63,592 bases of DNA from an uncultured Prevotellaceae bacterium. Its GTDB lineage: Bacteria; Bacteroidota; Bacteroidia; Bacteroidales; Bacteroidaceae. The notes below the pieces were generated by a model. It worked only from the letters and a program-made list of their open reading frames with translations. It made no database searches and was not told where the DNA came from. The stretch covers positions 1 through 63,592 of the forward strand of contig ONKX01000010.1 in the NCBI GenBank assembly GCA_900318555.1, given 5' to 3'. Positions 9,852-18,824 of this stretch are shown one piece after another; position 1 is the stretch's first letter; every line of letters begins with the position of its first letter. The translations under genes were made by a program, and so were the position numbers.

Positions 9852-11195
9852 ATGATGGACTGGAAACAATTGATATCTAACAAGAGGCTGGGGCAGGAGC
9901 ACCGCCATGTGGAACGGCACGATGACCGTACGGAGTTTAAACGTGACTATGACCGGCTGATTTTCTCGGCACCCTTCCGACGCCTACAGAACAAGACCCA
10001 GGTGTTCCCATTGCCGGGTAGCGTGTTTGTGCATAACCGATTGACGCACTCGTTGGAAGTGGCCAGTGTGGGTATGTCATTGGGTAATGATGTGTCGCGG
10101 CTGCTGATAAGAGACCGTCATCCCGACCTACGAGGTAGTCTGTTTGAGGAGATTGGACAAATTGTAGCTACAGCCTGTCTGGCACACGACTTGGGTAATC
10201 CTCCTTTCGGCCATTCCGGTGAAAAAGCCATCCAGACATTCTTTACCGAAGGCGCAGGACGATTTTTGAAAGAGAAAGTCTCGCCGGCATTCTGGTCGGA
10301 TATCACCCATTTCGAAGGTAATGCCAATGCCTTCCGCCTGTTGACGCATCAGTTCAGGGGTCGCCGTCCAGGTGGCTTTGTAATGACCTATTCCACCATT
10401 GCCAGTATCGTGAAGTACCCCTATTCATCGATGGCCCCCAGCAAGAAGGGAAAGTTTGGATTCTTCGACAGCGAGAAGGAGATTTATCAGCGATTAGCCG
10501 ATGAAATGGGCATTTTTTGCACATCGAAACCCGGTGAGCCCCTCCGTTATGTGCGTCATCCGCTGGTGTACTTGGTAGAAGCCGCCGATGACATCTGCTA
10601 TGAGATTATGGACTTGGAGGATGCCCATAAGTTGAAGATCCTGTCGTATGACACGGTGTCGAAGCTGTTCCTTGATTTCTTCGATGAAGAGACGCAAGAC
10701 CGGATCAAACAACGTATAGTTGATGAGCAGTTGACCGATGAGAACGAGATGGTGGTTTATCTGCGTGCTTGTGTCATTGGTAAGTTGGAGAATGAGTGCG
10801 TCAAGACCTTTGTGGACCATGAGGAGGAGATATTGAATGGCACTTTTGAGGGCAGTCTGATAGACCATATCAGTCCCAAACAGTGTGAGGCCTATAAACG
10901 GTGTGCCAAGCTCTCCGTGCAGAAGATCTATAAGAGCCGTCCTGTACTGGATGTGGAGTTGTCGGGTTACCAAATTATGGCAACACTGATGGATAAAATG
11001 ACTGAAGCGGTGATGAATCCGGAACGTTATTATTCGCAACAGTTGATAGGGCGTGTCTCGTCACAGTATGACATCAATGCCGAGGATTTAGAGACGCGAC
11101 TGATGGCTATCATCGACTATATCTCAGGCATGACGGATGTCTATGCCCTGGATGTCTATCAGAAGATCAATGGTATTTCGTTGCCGATTATCTGA
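9852..11195 (+). CDS. dgt: Deoxyguanosinetriphosphate triphosphohydrolase (dGTPase)
   Basis: Cytosolic HD-domain enzyme that hydrolyses dGTP (and often other dNTPs) to deoxynucleoside and triphosphate, controlling dNTP pools. The protein is 447 residues from MMDWKQLISNKRLG; the second ATG at 9855 is equally possible. Seen directly: RDYDRLIFSAPFRRLQNKTQ, the metal-ligand H in LTHSLEVASVG, the HD pair in ACLAHDLGNPPFGHSGE (about residues 105-121), and the later D in VEAADDICYEIMDLED, all in the order expected for dgt. The start follows the GAAGTTAAA-type repeat. It converges with the glycine-lipid gene at 11199 with only three bases between the stops. Confidence 0.93.
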   Translation: MMDWKQLISNKRLGQEHRHVERHDDRTEFKRDYDRLIFSAPFRRLQNKTQVFPLPGSVFVHNRLTHSLEVASVGMSLGNDVSRLLIRDRHPDLRGSLFEEIGQIVATACLAHDLGNPPFGHSGEKAIQTFFTEGAGRFLKEKVSPAFWSDITHFEGNANAFRLLTHQFRGRRPGGFVMTYSTIASIVKYPYSSMAPSKKGKFGFFDSEKEIYQRLADEMGIFCTSKPGEPLRYVRHPLVYLVEAADDICYEIMDLEDAHKLKILSYDTVSKLFLDFFDEETQDRIKQRIVDEQLTDENEMVVYLRACVIGKLENECVKTFVDHEEEILNGTFEGSLIDHISPKQCEAYKRCAKLSVQKIYKSRPVLDVELSGYQIMATLMDKMTEAVMNPERYYSQQLIGRVSSQYDINAEDLETRLMAIIDYISGMTDVYALDVYQKINGISLPII

Positions 11196-11198
11196 CGA

Positions 11199-12191
11199 TT
11201 AACCTTTGTCCTTGTAAATCAGCTTGTTGGCGCCAGAGGTCAGTTCGAGTTCGTCGCGGTGTGCTTGGATGAATGAGTCGATATGGCGTTTACGCTTGAA
11301 TTCAAAAATTTCGTCGATGGCAATGAGGATACCCGTTTCCTCTACATCACCGAAGCCATAGTTGATGGCGGTGCCAAAGAGTTTCATCGTCGGTGAGAGT
11401 CCCATATAGGCATTAACCAATGGCGGGATGTTATAACCCAGTTTGCGGATTTCACGATTCAGAATCATATAGTCCTCCTTGAAGTTAGTGCCGCAGAAGA
11501 GCGCCTCTAATTCAGCTGAATCTGTCTCGATTTCCAGTGGTTTCATCGGAATGATGAGCCGTTCCTTGTCGTCAAAGTGCTTCTTGAGGAAGAAGAGTAT
11601 CATGTCGCGTCCCTTACGGATATAAGAGGGGTACATGGTCATCTTGCCAAAATAGTATTTAATGGAAGGACGGATGACGGTCAGTGCTCCCAGACCATCC
11701 CACAGGTTGTCAAGGGCAAACATACTCTTAGCACCCATTTTGGATGACTGGTAGGGTAGTGAGACGAAAGAGCGTCCCAGTTCTACCGTCCAAGGGGCAT
11801 AATCCTTCAAGAATTTCTCAGAGAAATGGAACATATGACTGGTAGCGAGGATGGGCTGTCCCTTCTCGTCGTACTCCCAATCGGAACCTAACAGGTAGCG
11901 GTAACCTCCTATAATCTCCTCCTCCTCCGGATTCCAGACGATGAGTTGTTTGTAGCAGTTGTCGCAGATATCGAACTCGTCGATATCTACCTCTTTGCCC
12001 GTTCCACCGCCAGCCTCACGGAATACAATTTCACGCAGACGACCAATCTCCTGCATCACGTTTGGAGCATTATGCGCCGTGATGATGTAGATTTCGTTGT
12101 TGCTCTTGTTGGTCATACGCAACTGCTTGTCGGGCGTCAACTCACTCTTGAGGACTTCCTTGCTGATGGGAGAGATGATAGGTTGTTCCAT
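11199..12191 (-). CDS. glsB: GNAT-type N-acyltransferase, probable glycine-lipid synthase GlsB
   Basis: A 330-residue protein of the OlsB/hemolysin-like acyltransferase type (Acetyltransf_5). Visible features are EIGRLREIVFREAGGGTGK near residue 48, the acceptor loop DEFDICDNCYKQLIVWN, EEIIGGYRYLLGS, and WTVELGRSFVSLPYQ. In Bacteroides thetaiotaomicron the two-gene glsB-glsA locus makes glycine lipids: GlsB transfers a 3-hydroxy fatty acid to the amino group of glycine and GlsA adds the second acyl chain. The pairing with a PlsC-type gene directly upstream supports this reading. It acts at the inner face of the cytoplasmic membrane. The gene is second in a two-gene minus-strand operon and is separated from glsA by a CTAG repeat joint. 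An ornithine-lipid role is the alternative. Confidence 0.75.
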   Translation of the reverse strand: MEQPIISPISKEVLKSELTPDKQLRMTNKSNNEIYIITAHNAPNVMQEIGRLREIVFREAGGGTGKEVDIDEFDICDNCYKQLIVWNPEEEEIIGGYRYLLGSDWEYDEKGQPILATSHMFHFSEKFLKDYAPWTVELGRSFVSLPYQSSKMGAKSMFALDNLWDGLGALTVIRPSIKYYFGKMTMYPSYIRKGRDMILFFLKKHFDDKERLIIPMKPLEIETDSAELEALFCGTNFKEDYMILNREIRKLGYNIPPLVNAYMGLSPTMKLFGTAINYGFGDVEETGILIAIDEIFEFKRKRHIDSFIQAHRDELELTSGANKLIYKDKG

Positions 12192-12216
12192 TGTTTGAAG
12201 CTATTATAGTTCTTAA

Positions 12217-12252
12217 CTTAACTAGATGTTCTAGAGAATCTAGACGGTCTAG
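12217..12252 (-). repeat. Intercistronic array of four CTAG 9-bp units between glsA and glsB
   Basis: CTAG at 12222, 12231, 12240 and 12249, exact 9-bp period. On the minus strand the first unit contains the TAG stop of the upstream gene (12251-12249), and the three following TAGs are in the same frame, giving four consecutive in-frame stops. About 25 bp separate the array from the next ATG. Confidence 0.9.
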
Positions 12253-13073
12253 AGTTTATAGACCAAATCTTGCACATATTGTGCCCATTCCGATGGGCTC
12301 TTGCTTTTGTCGAAAGTCTGCCAGGGGATAGGTTTTCCTATTTTCACCTCGAATGTCTTGCCGACGTTTTTGTACATCTCGTCGACGAGGAAAAGCATAG
12401 CAAGGTTGAAGGGTAGGAAACGGTCGGAGAAATTTGCCAAACGGTAGAAGAAATTAGAGTTCTGACCGCTGAAATGGATGGGTACGACGTCGCGTTGGTA
12501 TTCCACGCTTTTTGATATGAACGTCTTCGACCAAGGAATATCTCTGATGACCTTGTTCTTACGGCGTGAGCAGATGCCAGCCGGGTACATCAGCATGTGG
12601 TTGTCGCTTTCGAATCCCGCCTTGACCATAGCTGGGAAGTTACGACTTTGGTGACCGGTTTTGTTGATGGGGATACAGAGTGGCGCCAGTCCCGGCAGGT
12701 ACATCAGGAGGTCGTTGACCAGATAGCGGAATCGGGAATCATAATGCCTTCCGATGATGGCTCCGAGTGCTACACCATCGGCGCCCCCCAGAGGATGGTT
12801 TGACACGATGGTATATAGCCGTCCGTCATCTTTTGCGGGCAGGTTTTCCATTCCTTCTACCTTGAGTGTCATCTGCAGATACTCTACGCAAGCTTCGAGC
12901 CAAGGAGTCCCCACTTTATCGCGTGACTTCCAAAGGAATGCATTCACCTGATCCTGATGGGCAATACGTTTGAGCCACGATACTAAGAAACCAGGAACCC
13001 ATTTTGCCTTGGACCCCATTTTGTTTTTTAGTATCTGATCAATGTCAATGGTTTTCTCCGTTATCTGTCCCAT
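12249..13073 (-). CDS. glsA: Lysophospholipid-acyltransferase family protein, probable glycine-lipid O-acyltransferase GlsA
   Basis: A 274-residue PlsC/LPLAT-fold acyltransferase, predicted to add a fatty acid to the hydroxyl of the N-acyl-glycine intermediate made by its operon partner. The catalytic block reads VSNHPLGGADGVALG (about residues 90-104). Here histidine and aspartate are separated by five residues rather than the four of classical HX4D enzymes, a spacing I associate with OlsA/GlsA-like branches. Further blocks are LPGLAPLCIPINK, LMYPAGICSRR (the substrate-binding region), and VVPIHFSGQN. There is a basic N-terminus and no obvious transmembrane span. It is first in the operon, with its -7 element at 13100-13107. 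Confidence 0.75.
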   Translation of the reverse strand: MGQITEKTIDIDQILKNKMGSKAKWVPGFLVSWLKRIAHQDQVNAFLWKSRDKVGTPWLEACVEYLQMTLKVEGMENLPAKDDGRLYTIVSNHPLGGADGVALGAIIGRHYDSRFRYLVNDLLMYLPGLAPLCIPINKTGHQSRNFPAMVKAGFESDNHMLMYPAGICSRRKNKVIRDIPWSKTFISKSVEYQRDVVPIHFSGQNSNFFYRLANFSDRFLPFNLAMLFLVDEMYKNVGKTFEVKIGKPIPWQTFDKSKSPSEWAQYVQDLVYKL

Positions 13074-13099
13074 TTCTCTATATTGTCCCTAACAGGATG

Positions 13100-13107
13100 C
13101 AAAGATA
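13100..13107 (-). promoter_or_regulatory. -7 element of the glsA-glsB operon
   Basis: On minus this reads TATCTTTG, a perfect TAnnTTTG, 27 bp before the ATG at 13073. The -33 partner is not clear. Confidence 0.6.
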
Positions 13108-13190
13108 GTGATTTTATTTATATAATGATTGCACTTTTTTAGAAAAATGTGCAATAAAGTAACTTTTTATAGTTTATTCACTAAAAAAAG

Positions 13191-13232
13191 TGGAGAAAAG
13201 TGGGGGAATGTGGGGGAAAATGATTACCTTTG
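13191..13232 (+). promoter_or_regulatory. MraZ operator (three TGGRG boxes) and dcw promoter
   Basis: TGGAG at 13191 and TGGGG at 13201 and 13211 form three direct repeats with exact 10-bp period, the architecture bound by MraZ in other bacteria (TGGGN separated by 5 bp). They end 9 bp before a perfect -7 element TACCTTTG (13225-13232). Bound MraZ would cover the -33 region, so autorepression of the cluster is expected. Confidence 0.85.
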
Positions 13233-13272
13233 CAGCCAAACTCGTATAAAAAAATATATAAAAGAGGTACGC

Positions 13273-13725
13273 ATGCGTTTTTTAGGTAATATAGAGGCCA
13301 AGATTGACGTGAAGGGACGTGCATTCCTTCCCGCCACCTTCCGCAAGGTTTTGCAGGCAGGTGGTGAAGAACGCATTGTGTTGCGCAAGGATGTGTTCCA
13401 AGCCTGTCTGGTATTGTATCCTGAAAGCGTGTGGAATGAGCAGATGGATTTGTTGAGGGCCCGTCTCAACAGATGGAATCGCCAGGAACAGCAGGTGTTT
13501 CGTCAGTTTGTGTCGGAAGTAGAATTGGTGACCCTTGACGGTAATGGGCGTTTTCTGATACCAAAGCGTTATCTGCGTATGGCTGAAATAGACCAGGACA
13601 TTAAGTTTGTCGGCATGGATGATACCATTGAGATATGGAGCAGTCGTAAGGTTGAAGAACAGCAAATGAAACCAGAGGACTTCGGAAATGCCCTTGAACA
13701 GTTGATGACGGTAGAGCAAGAATGA
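13273..13725 (+). CDS. mraZ: Transcriptional regulator / division cluster protein MraZ
   Basis: First gene of the dcw cluster, 150 residues from MRFLGNIEAKIDVKGR at 13273. The longer open frame upstream is ruled out because it starts before the promoter and operator. Two SpoVT-AbrB-like halves each carry the DxxGR loop: DVKGRAFLPATFR (about residues 12-24) and LDGNGRFLIPKRYLR (about 92-106). MraZ forms a ring-shaped oligomer that binds repeated TGGGN boxes and represses its own promoter. Three such boxes sit just upstream. It is followed after 21 bp by rsmH, as in most bacteria. Confidence 0.95.
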   Translation: MRFLGNIEAKIDVKGRAFLPATFRKVLQAGGEERIVLRKDVFQACLVLYPESVWNEQMDLLRARLNRWNRQEQQVFRQFVSEVELVTLDGNGRFLIPKRYLRMAEIDQDIKFVGMDDTIEIWSSRKVEEQQMKPEDFGNALEQLMTVEQE

Positions 13726-13746
13726 CCCCGAAAACGATAGAAGACA

Positions 13747-14658
13747 ATGATAACGACCGCAGAGACATATCACGTTCCTGTTCTCTTGAAAGAGAGCGTC
13801 GACGGGCTGGATATCCAGCCCGACGGCATTTACGTGGATGTAACTTTCGGTGGTGGTGGTCATTCGAAAGAGATCTTGTCCCGTTTGGGTAAGAAAGGTC
13901 ATTTGTATAGCTTCGACCAGGATGCTGATGCGGAGAAAAATATTGTCGACGATGATAGATTTACCTTCGTTCGCAGCAACTTTAGATATATCAGTCAGTG
14001 GATGCGCTACTATGAAGTAGAGAAGATAGACGGTCTGTTGGGAGATTTGGGTGTTTCAAGTCACCATTTCGACGACGAGACGCGAGGGTTCTCTTTCCGT
14101 TTTGACGCTCCGCTGGACATGAGGATGAACAAACGTGCCGGACAGACGGCCGCTGACATCTTGAACAACTATAGTGAGGAGCAGTTGGCCGATGTGTTCT
14201 ATCTCTACGGAGAGTTGAAGAATGCCCGTCGCATCGCCAAAGCAATTTGCGACTGTCGTCGGCAGCATGAGATTACGACGACGGGTCATTTGGCTGAGGC
14301 TGTTGAGCCCCTGATGCGTTCTGAACGCGAGAAGAAAGATATGGCCAAGTTGTATCAGGCACTGCGTATAGAGGTGAACCATGAGATGGATGCCTTACGT
14401 GATATGCTTAAAGGTGCTACAGACCTGCTCCGTGAGGGTGGAAGATTGAGCATCATTACCTATCATTCGCTGGAAGACCGTATCGTGAAGAATGTTATGA
14501 AGGCCGGCAATGCGGAAGGTAAGGTTGAGCAGGACTTTTATGGCCGTATCTCGTCACCTTATCGGTTGGTTGAGAAGATGATTACTCCCACGGAGGATGA
14601 GCAGCAGCGTAATCCACGTAGTAGAAGTGCAAAATTGAGAATAGCAGAGAAAATATAA
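13747..14658 (+). CDS. rsmH: 16S rRNA (cytosine(1402)-N(4))-methyltransferase RsmH
   Basis: Cytosolic SAM-dependent methyltransferase (formerly MraW) that modifies C1402 in the ribosomal P site, 303 residues, the usual family length. Seen: YHVPVLLKESVDGL at the start, the SAM-binding loop YVDVTFGGGGHSKEIL, LGDLGVSSHHFDD, GFSFRFDAPLDMRM (the family hallmark), the helical insert, and LSIITYHSLEDRIVKN near the end. The stop TAA shares its last base with the next ATG (TAATG), a sign of tight coupling to the FtsL-like gene. Confidence 0.96.
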   Translation: MITTAETYHVPVLLKESVDGLDIQPDGIYVDVTFGGGGHSKEILSRLGKKGHLYSFDQDADAEKNIVDDDRFTFVRSNFRYISQWMRYYEVEKIDGLLGDLGVSSHHFDDETRGFSFRFDAPLDMRMNKRAGQTAADILNNYSEEQLADVFYLYGELKNARRIAKAICDCRRQHEITTTGHLAEAVEPLMRSEREKKDMAKLYQALRIEVNHEMDALRDMLKGATDLLREGGRLSIITYHSLEDRIVKNVMKAGNAEGKVEQDFYGRISSPYRLVEKMITPTEDEQQRNPRSRSAKLRIAEKI

Positions 14659-15146
14659 TGGCAGAAGACAAGAAACAAGACGAGGTGCCCTTGGTGATAG
14701 AGGAGCCCCAGACCGAGGAACATGTTTCCGAAGCCGAGGAAGAGGGCAAAGCCAAGGAGTCAACACTGAAGGAGACGATTCAGATGATTAAGGAGTCGGC
14801 TAGCGAGGAAGATCCGAAACCTTCCGGCCAGCTGAACTTGCGTACCATACTGGGTGGCGACCTGCTGACGACGGAAGTAGTCCGTTCGCAGATTTGGTTG
14901 TTCGTGCTAATCGTGGCCTTCTCTATTGTCTATGTAGCCTTTCGTTATCAGTGTCAACAGGACATGATTGCCATTGACAAGCTCGAGCAGAAACTGACAG
15001 ACGCTAAATATAAGGCTCTCTCCTCGTCGAGTACATTGACGGAAAAATGCCGTGAGAGTCACGTATTAGATATATTGAAACAAAATCAGGACTCGCTGTT
15101 GCATCAAGCCGACCAGCCGCCCTACATCATAGAAGTGCCAGAATAG
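14658..15146 (+). CDS. ftsL: FtsL-like cell division membrane protein
   Basis: A 162-residue bitopic protein in the position of ftsL, between rsmH and ftsI. An acidic, disordered cytosolic N-terminus of about 90 residues is followed by one transmembrane segment (IWLFVLIVAFSIVYVAF, about residues 76-92 of the visible hydrophobic run) and a short coiled-coil-like periplasmic helix beginning IDKLEQKLTDAKYKAL. FtsL works with FtsB and FtsQ to activate FtsW/FtsI at midcell. Sequence conservation is low in this family, so the name rests mainly on topology and gene order. It overlaps rsmH by one base, and ftsI follows after 6 bp. Confidence 0.85.
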   Translation: MAEDKKQDEVPLVIEEPQTEEHVSEAEEEGKAKESTLKETIQMIKESASEEDPKPSGQLNLRTILGGDLLTTEVVRSQIWLFVLIVAFSIVYVAFRYQCQQDMIAIDKLEQKLTDAKYKALSSSSTLTEKCRESHVLDILKQNQDSLLHQADQPPYIIEVPE

Positions 15147-15152
15147 GAAGAG

Positions 15153-17285
15153 ATGAGTAAGTTTGATAACGATAAAGTCATGCCCCGATACATGATGATT
15201 GCCGTATTGCTGACAATCATCGGGCTTGCTGTCATAGGCAAGGCCCTCTATATCATGACTGCCCAGAAGCAGTACTGGACGGAGGTTGCCGACCGCTTGA
15301 AGCGTGACAGTGTCAGCGTGAAGCCCAACCGAGGTAATATTCTCAGCTGTGACGGACAGTTGATGGCTACTTCTATCCCAGAATATAAGATCTTTATGGA
15401 TTTCCAGGCAGCAGCCTTTGAGAAGGACGACTCGTTGTGGCTTGACAAGTTGGATTCTGTTTGTAATGGTTTGAACAAGATTTTTCCGTCGAAATCTGCG
15501 GCAGAGTTCAAGCACGATTTGGAGGAGGGACGCCATAAGGTCAACAAGAACGGTACCGTTGGAGCCCGTCACTGGCCCATCTGGAAACGCCGTATCGACT
15601 ATAACACCTTTGTAGAGGTCAGCCAGTTGCCATTCTTTAATATGCCCCGTTACAAGAGCGGTTTCCATGATGAGCCCTTCAATTCCCGCCGCCGTCCATT
15701 TGGTTCTCTGGCCATGCGTACCATCGGTGGTCTGTATGGTGCCAAAGACTCCGCCTATTATGGTTTGGAACTCTCTAACGATTCTGTCCTTCGCGGTATT
15801 CCTGGTATTACGGGTCGTCGCAAGGTGCTGAATAAGTATATGAATATCCCTGTGACACTGCCTGAAGACGGTTGTGATATCGTGACGACCATTGATGTCA
15901 ATATGCAGGACTTGGCAGAGCGTTCGTTGTTGGATATGCTGAAGCGGCCGGAGGTCAATGGTGAGTTAGGTGTGGCTATCCTCATGGAAGTAGAGACCGG
16001 TGACGTGAAGGCTATCGTCAATTTGATGAGGAACGAAAACGGCAACTACATCGAAGCCGTCAACTCGGCCATGAGTTACCGTTGTGAACCAGGTTCTGTG
16101 TTTAAGACTGCTTCTATACTCGTTGCGTTGGATGATAAGGTGTTGGGAGAGAATCCCCGAGATACTAGTTACATCATCCATACCGGTGGTGGTGTCATGC
16201 CGATGTATGGCCGTGAGATGAAAGACCACAACTGGCGTCGTGGCGGCTATGGTGATATCAACGTGGCCAGAACGTTGGAGGTCAGTTCGAATATCGGTGT
16301 GAGTCATGTGATAGACAAATTCTACCATAACGAGGCCGAGCGCTATGTCAAAGGCCTTTACAGGGTAGGTATCGGTCAGGACCTGAAGTTGCAGGATATC
16401 CTTCCCGGTTATCGTCCTCCCCTTATCCGTATGCCGCAGCGTAAGAAGAACGGACGTTATGATGACAACTGGTATGCCACTACGTTGCCTTGGATGTCGA
16501 TAGGCTATGAGACCCAGATTGCACCCATCAATACGGTGACGTTCTATAATGCCATTGCCAATAATGGTAAGATGATGAGGCCGCGTTTCGTCAAGAAGAT
16601 TGTCAAGAATGGCGAAACCATCAAGGAGTTCGAACCAGAGGTCATCAAGGAACGCATTGCAAGACCTGAGGCGCTGAAGACTATTCAGACCATTCTGGAG
16701 CATGTCGTCAGTCAGGGATTGGGTCGAAAGGCCGGTTCGCCGTTGTTCAAGGTGGCAGGAAAGACCGGTACAGCCCAGGTGTCACAGGGTAAGTCAGGAT
16801 ATAAGAGTGGTGTGGTACAATACTGGCTCTCGTTTGCAGGCTATTTCCCAGCCGACAACCCCCGTTACTCCTGTATCGTCTGTATCAAAAAGTCCGGACT
16901 GCCTGCCTCAGGTGGTGGTATGAGTGGTGTTGTGTTCCATCATATCGCTGAGGGAGTGATGGCACGTCATCTGAAGATGAGCGTGGACGATGCCCATGAC
17001 GAGCATTCGGTAGTCATTCCAGATGTGAAGAATGGTGATGCTGCATCGGCCAATTACATCTTGGGTGAGTTAGGTGTCAACAAACGTGTCAGTCAGCCAG
17101 CCAAGGTCTATGGTGAGACGGTGACCCCCGACGTGACAGGCATGGGTGCCAAAGATGCCGTCTATGTGTTGGAGAACCGTGGTCTGAAGGTGAAGATACA
17201 AGGTCGTGGCAAGGTGAAGTCGCAGAGCTATCCTGCTGGCAAGGAAATTGTCAAGGGCGGGGAATGTGTTTTGACGTTACATTAA
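15153..17285 (+). CDS. ftsI: Class B penicillin-binding protein (septal transpeptidase FtsI / PBP3-like) with PASTA domain
   Basis: Bitopic inner-membrane transpeptidase of 710 residues that cross-links septal peptidoglycan. One transmembrane helix near residues 10-32 precedes the dimerisation domain (RGNILSCDGQLMATS). The three penicillin-binding motifs are intact: SVFK in EPGSVFKTASI (Ser about 315), SSN in EVSSNIGVSH (about 378-380), and KTG in VAGKTGTAQV (about 537-539). A single C-terminal PASTA repeat (VTPDVTGMGAKDAVYVLEN) ends the protein. It lies in the canonical place between ftsL and murE and starts seven bases after ftsL. Confidence 0.95.
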   Translation: MSKFDNDKVMPRYMMIAVLLTIIGLAVIGKALYIMTAQKQYWTEVADRLKRDSVSVKPNRGNILSCDGQLMATSIPEYKIFMDFQAAAFEKDDSLWLDKLDSVCNGLNKIFPSKSAAEFKHDLEEGRHKVNKNGTVGARHWPIWKRRIDYNTFVEVSQLPFFNMPRYKSGFHDEPFNSRRRPFGSLAMRTIGGLYGAKDSAYYGLELSNDSVLRGIPGITGRRKVLNKYMNIPVTLPEDGCDIVTTIDVNMQDLAERSLLDMLKRPEVNGELGVAILMEVETGDVKAIVNLMRNENGNYIEAVNSAMSYRCEPGSVFKTASILVALDDKVLGENPRDTSYIIHTGGGVMPMYGREMKDHNWRRGGYGDINVARTLEVSSNIGVSHVIDKFYHNEAERYVKGLYRVGIGQDLKLQDILPGYRPPLIRMPQRKKNGRYDDNWYATTLPWMSIGYETQIAPINTVTFYNAIANNGKMMRPRFVKKIVKNGETIKEFEPEVIKERIARPEALKTIQTILEHVVSQGLGRKAGSPLFKVAGKTGTAQVSQGKSGYKSGVVQYWLSFAGYFPADNPRYSCIVCIKKSGLPASGGGMSGVVFHHIAEGVMARHLKMSVDDAHDEHSVVIPDVKNGDAASANYILGELGVNKRVSQPAKVYGETVTPDVTGMGAKDAVYVLENRGLKVKIQGRGKVKSQSYPAGKEIVKGGECVLTLH

Positions 17286-17300
17286 TATAATAAGGTATAT

Positions 17301-18779
17301 ATGAAGCTGACAGAACTATTGAAGCATGTAACCCCTCTGACCATCGTAGGTGATGCGGAGGTGGACATTACGGGGGTGAATATTGACTCCCGCAAGGTAG
17401 AGAATGGTCATCTTTTCGTGGCAATGAAAGGTACGCAGACAGACGGTCACCGCTTTATTCCCAAGGCTATCGAGTTGGGAGCGAAGGCTGTGCTGTGTGA
17501 GGACTTGCCCGAGAATCTCAGCGGGAGAACCGCTGAGCACGCGGGCGGTGTGACCTATGTGCAGGTTGCCTCGACGGAAGATGCTGTTGGAAAGGTTGCC
17601 ACTGTTTTCTATGGTGAGCCTTCGCAGAAGCTGAAGCTGGTCGGTGTGACAGGAACCAATGGCAAGACCACTATTGCCACCTTATTATATAATATGTTCC
17701 GTAAGTTTGGTCACAAGTGCGGCCTGCTTTCTACTGTCAGCAACTATATTGAGGACGAAGTGATTCCTGCCGATCATACCACCCCTGATCCCATCGAACT
17801 CAACCGACTGTTGGCTAAGATGGTAGAGGCAGGCTGTGAGTATGCCTTTATGGAGTGCTCCAGTCATGCTATTGCCCAGAAGCGTATTGGCGGACTGAAA
17901 TTTGCAGGCGGTCTCTTTACCAACCTCACCCGTGATCATCTGGATTACCACAAGACCTTCGAGAACTACCGTGATGCCAAGAAAGCTTTCTTCGACGGAC
18001 TGCCAAAGGATGCTTTTGCCATTACGAATGCCGACGATAAGAATGGTCGTGTGATGGTTCAGAATACGAAGGCACAGGTGAAGACCTATAGCACCCGTTC
18101 GATGGCTGATTTCCGTGCCCGCATCATCGAATGTCATTTCGAAGGTATGTATCTGGAAATTGACGGTCGCGAAGTAGGTGTTCAGTTTATCGGAAAGTTC
18201 AACGTCTCCAACCTGTTGGCAGTCTATGGTGCTGCTGTGATGTTAGGAAAGAAACCAGAGGATATCCTCTTGGTGCTCAGCACCTTAAAGAGTGTGGCAG
18301 GTCGACTGGAACCTATTCGTTCACAGGACGGCGTGACCGCCATCGTAGACTATGCCCATACGCCCGATGCCTTGGAGAATGTGCTCAATGCCATTCATGA
18401 GGTGCTGGATGGTAAGGGTGGACAAGTCATTACCGTTTGTGGTGCTGGTGGCAATCGCGACAAGGGCAAGCGTCCGTTGATGGCTCAGGAGGCCGTCAAG
18501 CAGAGTGATAAGGTCATTATCACCTCTGATAATCCGCGTTTTGAAGAACCTCAGGATATCATCAATGATATGTTGGCAGGTCTTGACGCTAAGCAGATGA
18601 AGAAGGTAGTGAGTATTGTAGACCGCAAGGAAGCTATCCGTACGGCCAGTATGTTGGCCCAAAAGGGTGATGTCATCCTCATTGCCGGCAAGGGTCATGA
18701 GGACTATCAGGAGATCAAGGGTGTGAAGCATCATTTTGATGACAGGGAGATTGTTAGGGAGATTTTTAGTCTCTCGTAA
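17301..18779 (+). CDS. murE: UDP-N-acetylmuramoyl-tripeptide synthetase MurE (meso-diaminopimelate type)
   Basis: Cytosolic Mur ligase, 492 residues, adding the third amino acid to UDP-MurNAc-L-Ala-D-Glu. The ATP loop is [15 protein letters not shown] (about residues 115-129). Central features are [15 protein letters not shown], the conserved [13 protein letters not shown] and [15 protein letters not shown]. The motif SDNPRFEEP contains DNPR, the signature of meso-diaminopimelate-adding enzymes, so the peptidoglycan is predicted to be of the mDAP type. The stop codon is followed directly by a TAACG-type repeat before mraY. Confidence 0.96.
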   Translation: MKLTELLKHVTPLTIVGDAEVDITGVNIDSRKVENGHLFVAMKGTQTDGHRFIPKAIELGAKAVLCEDLPENLSGRTAEHAGGVTYVQVASTEDAVGKVATVFYGEPSQKLKLVGVTGTNGKTTIATLLYNMFRKFGHKCGLLSTVSNYIEDEVIPADHTTPDPIELNRLLAKMVEAGCEYAFMECSSHAIAQKRIGGLKFAGGLFTNLTRDHLDYHKTFENYRDAKKAFFDGLPKDAFAITNADDKNGRVMVQNTKAQVKTYSTRSMADFRARIIECHFEGMYLEIDGREVGVQFIGKFNVSNLLAVYGAAVMLGKKPEDILLVLSTLKSVAGRLEPIRSQDGVTAIVDYAHTPDALENVLNAIHEVLDGKGGQVITVCGAGGNRDKGKRPLMAQEAVKQSDKVIITSDNPRFEEPQDIINDMLAGLDAKQMKKVVSIVDRKEAIRTASMLAQKGDVILIAGKGHEDYQEIKGVKHHFDDREIVREIFSLS

Positions 18780-18811
18780 CAACGGAATAACGTTATAACG
18801 AAATAACGAAA
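18777..18811 (+). repeat. Intercistronic 8-bp repeat (TAACG type) between murE and mraY
   Basis: Four units begin at 18780, 18788, 18796 and 18804 (caacggaa, taacgtta, taacgaaa, taacgaaa), directly after the murE stop TAA. Because the period is 8, the TAAs fall in all three frames. The mraY ATG follows 13 bp later. Confidence 0.75.
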
Positions 18812-18824
18812 AAAAGAAAGAGTT

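Noticed and set aside
13129-13272. Upstream extension of the mraZ frame
   Set aside because: It covers the operator and promoter, and MraZ proteins begin at the conserved M-x-F-x-G motif found at 13273.
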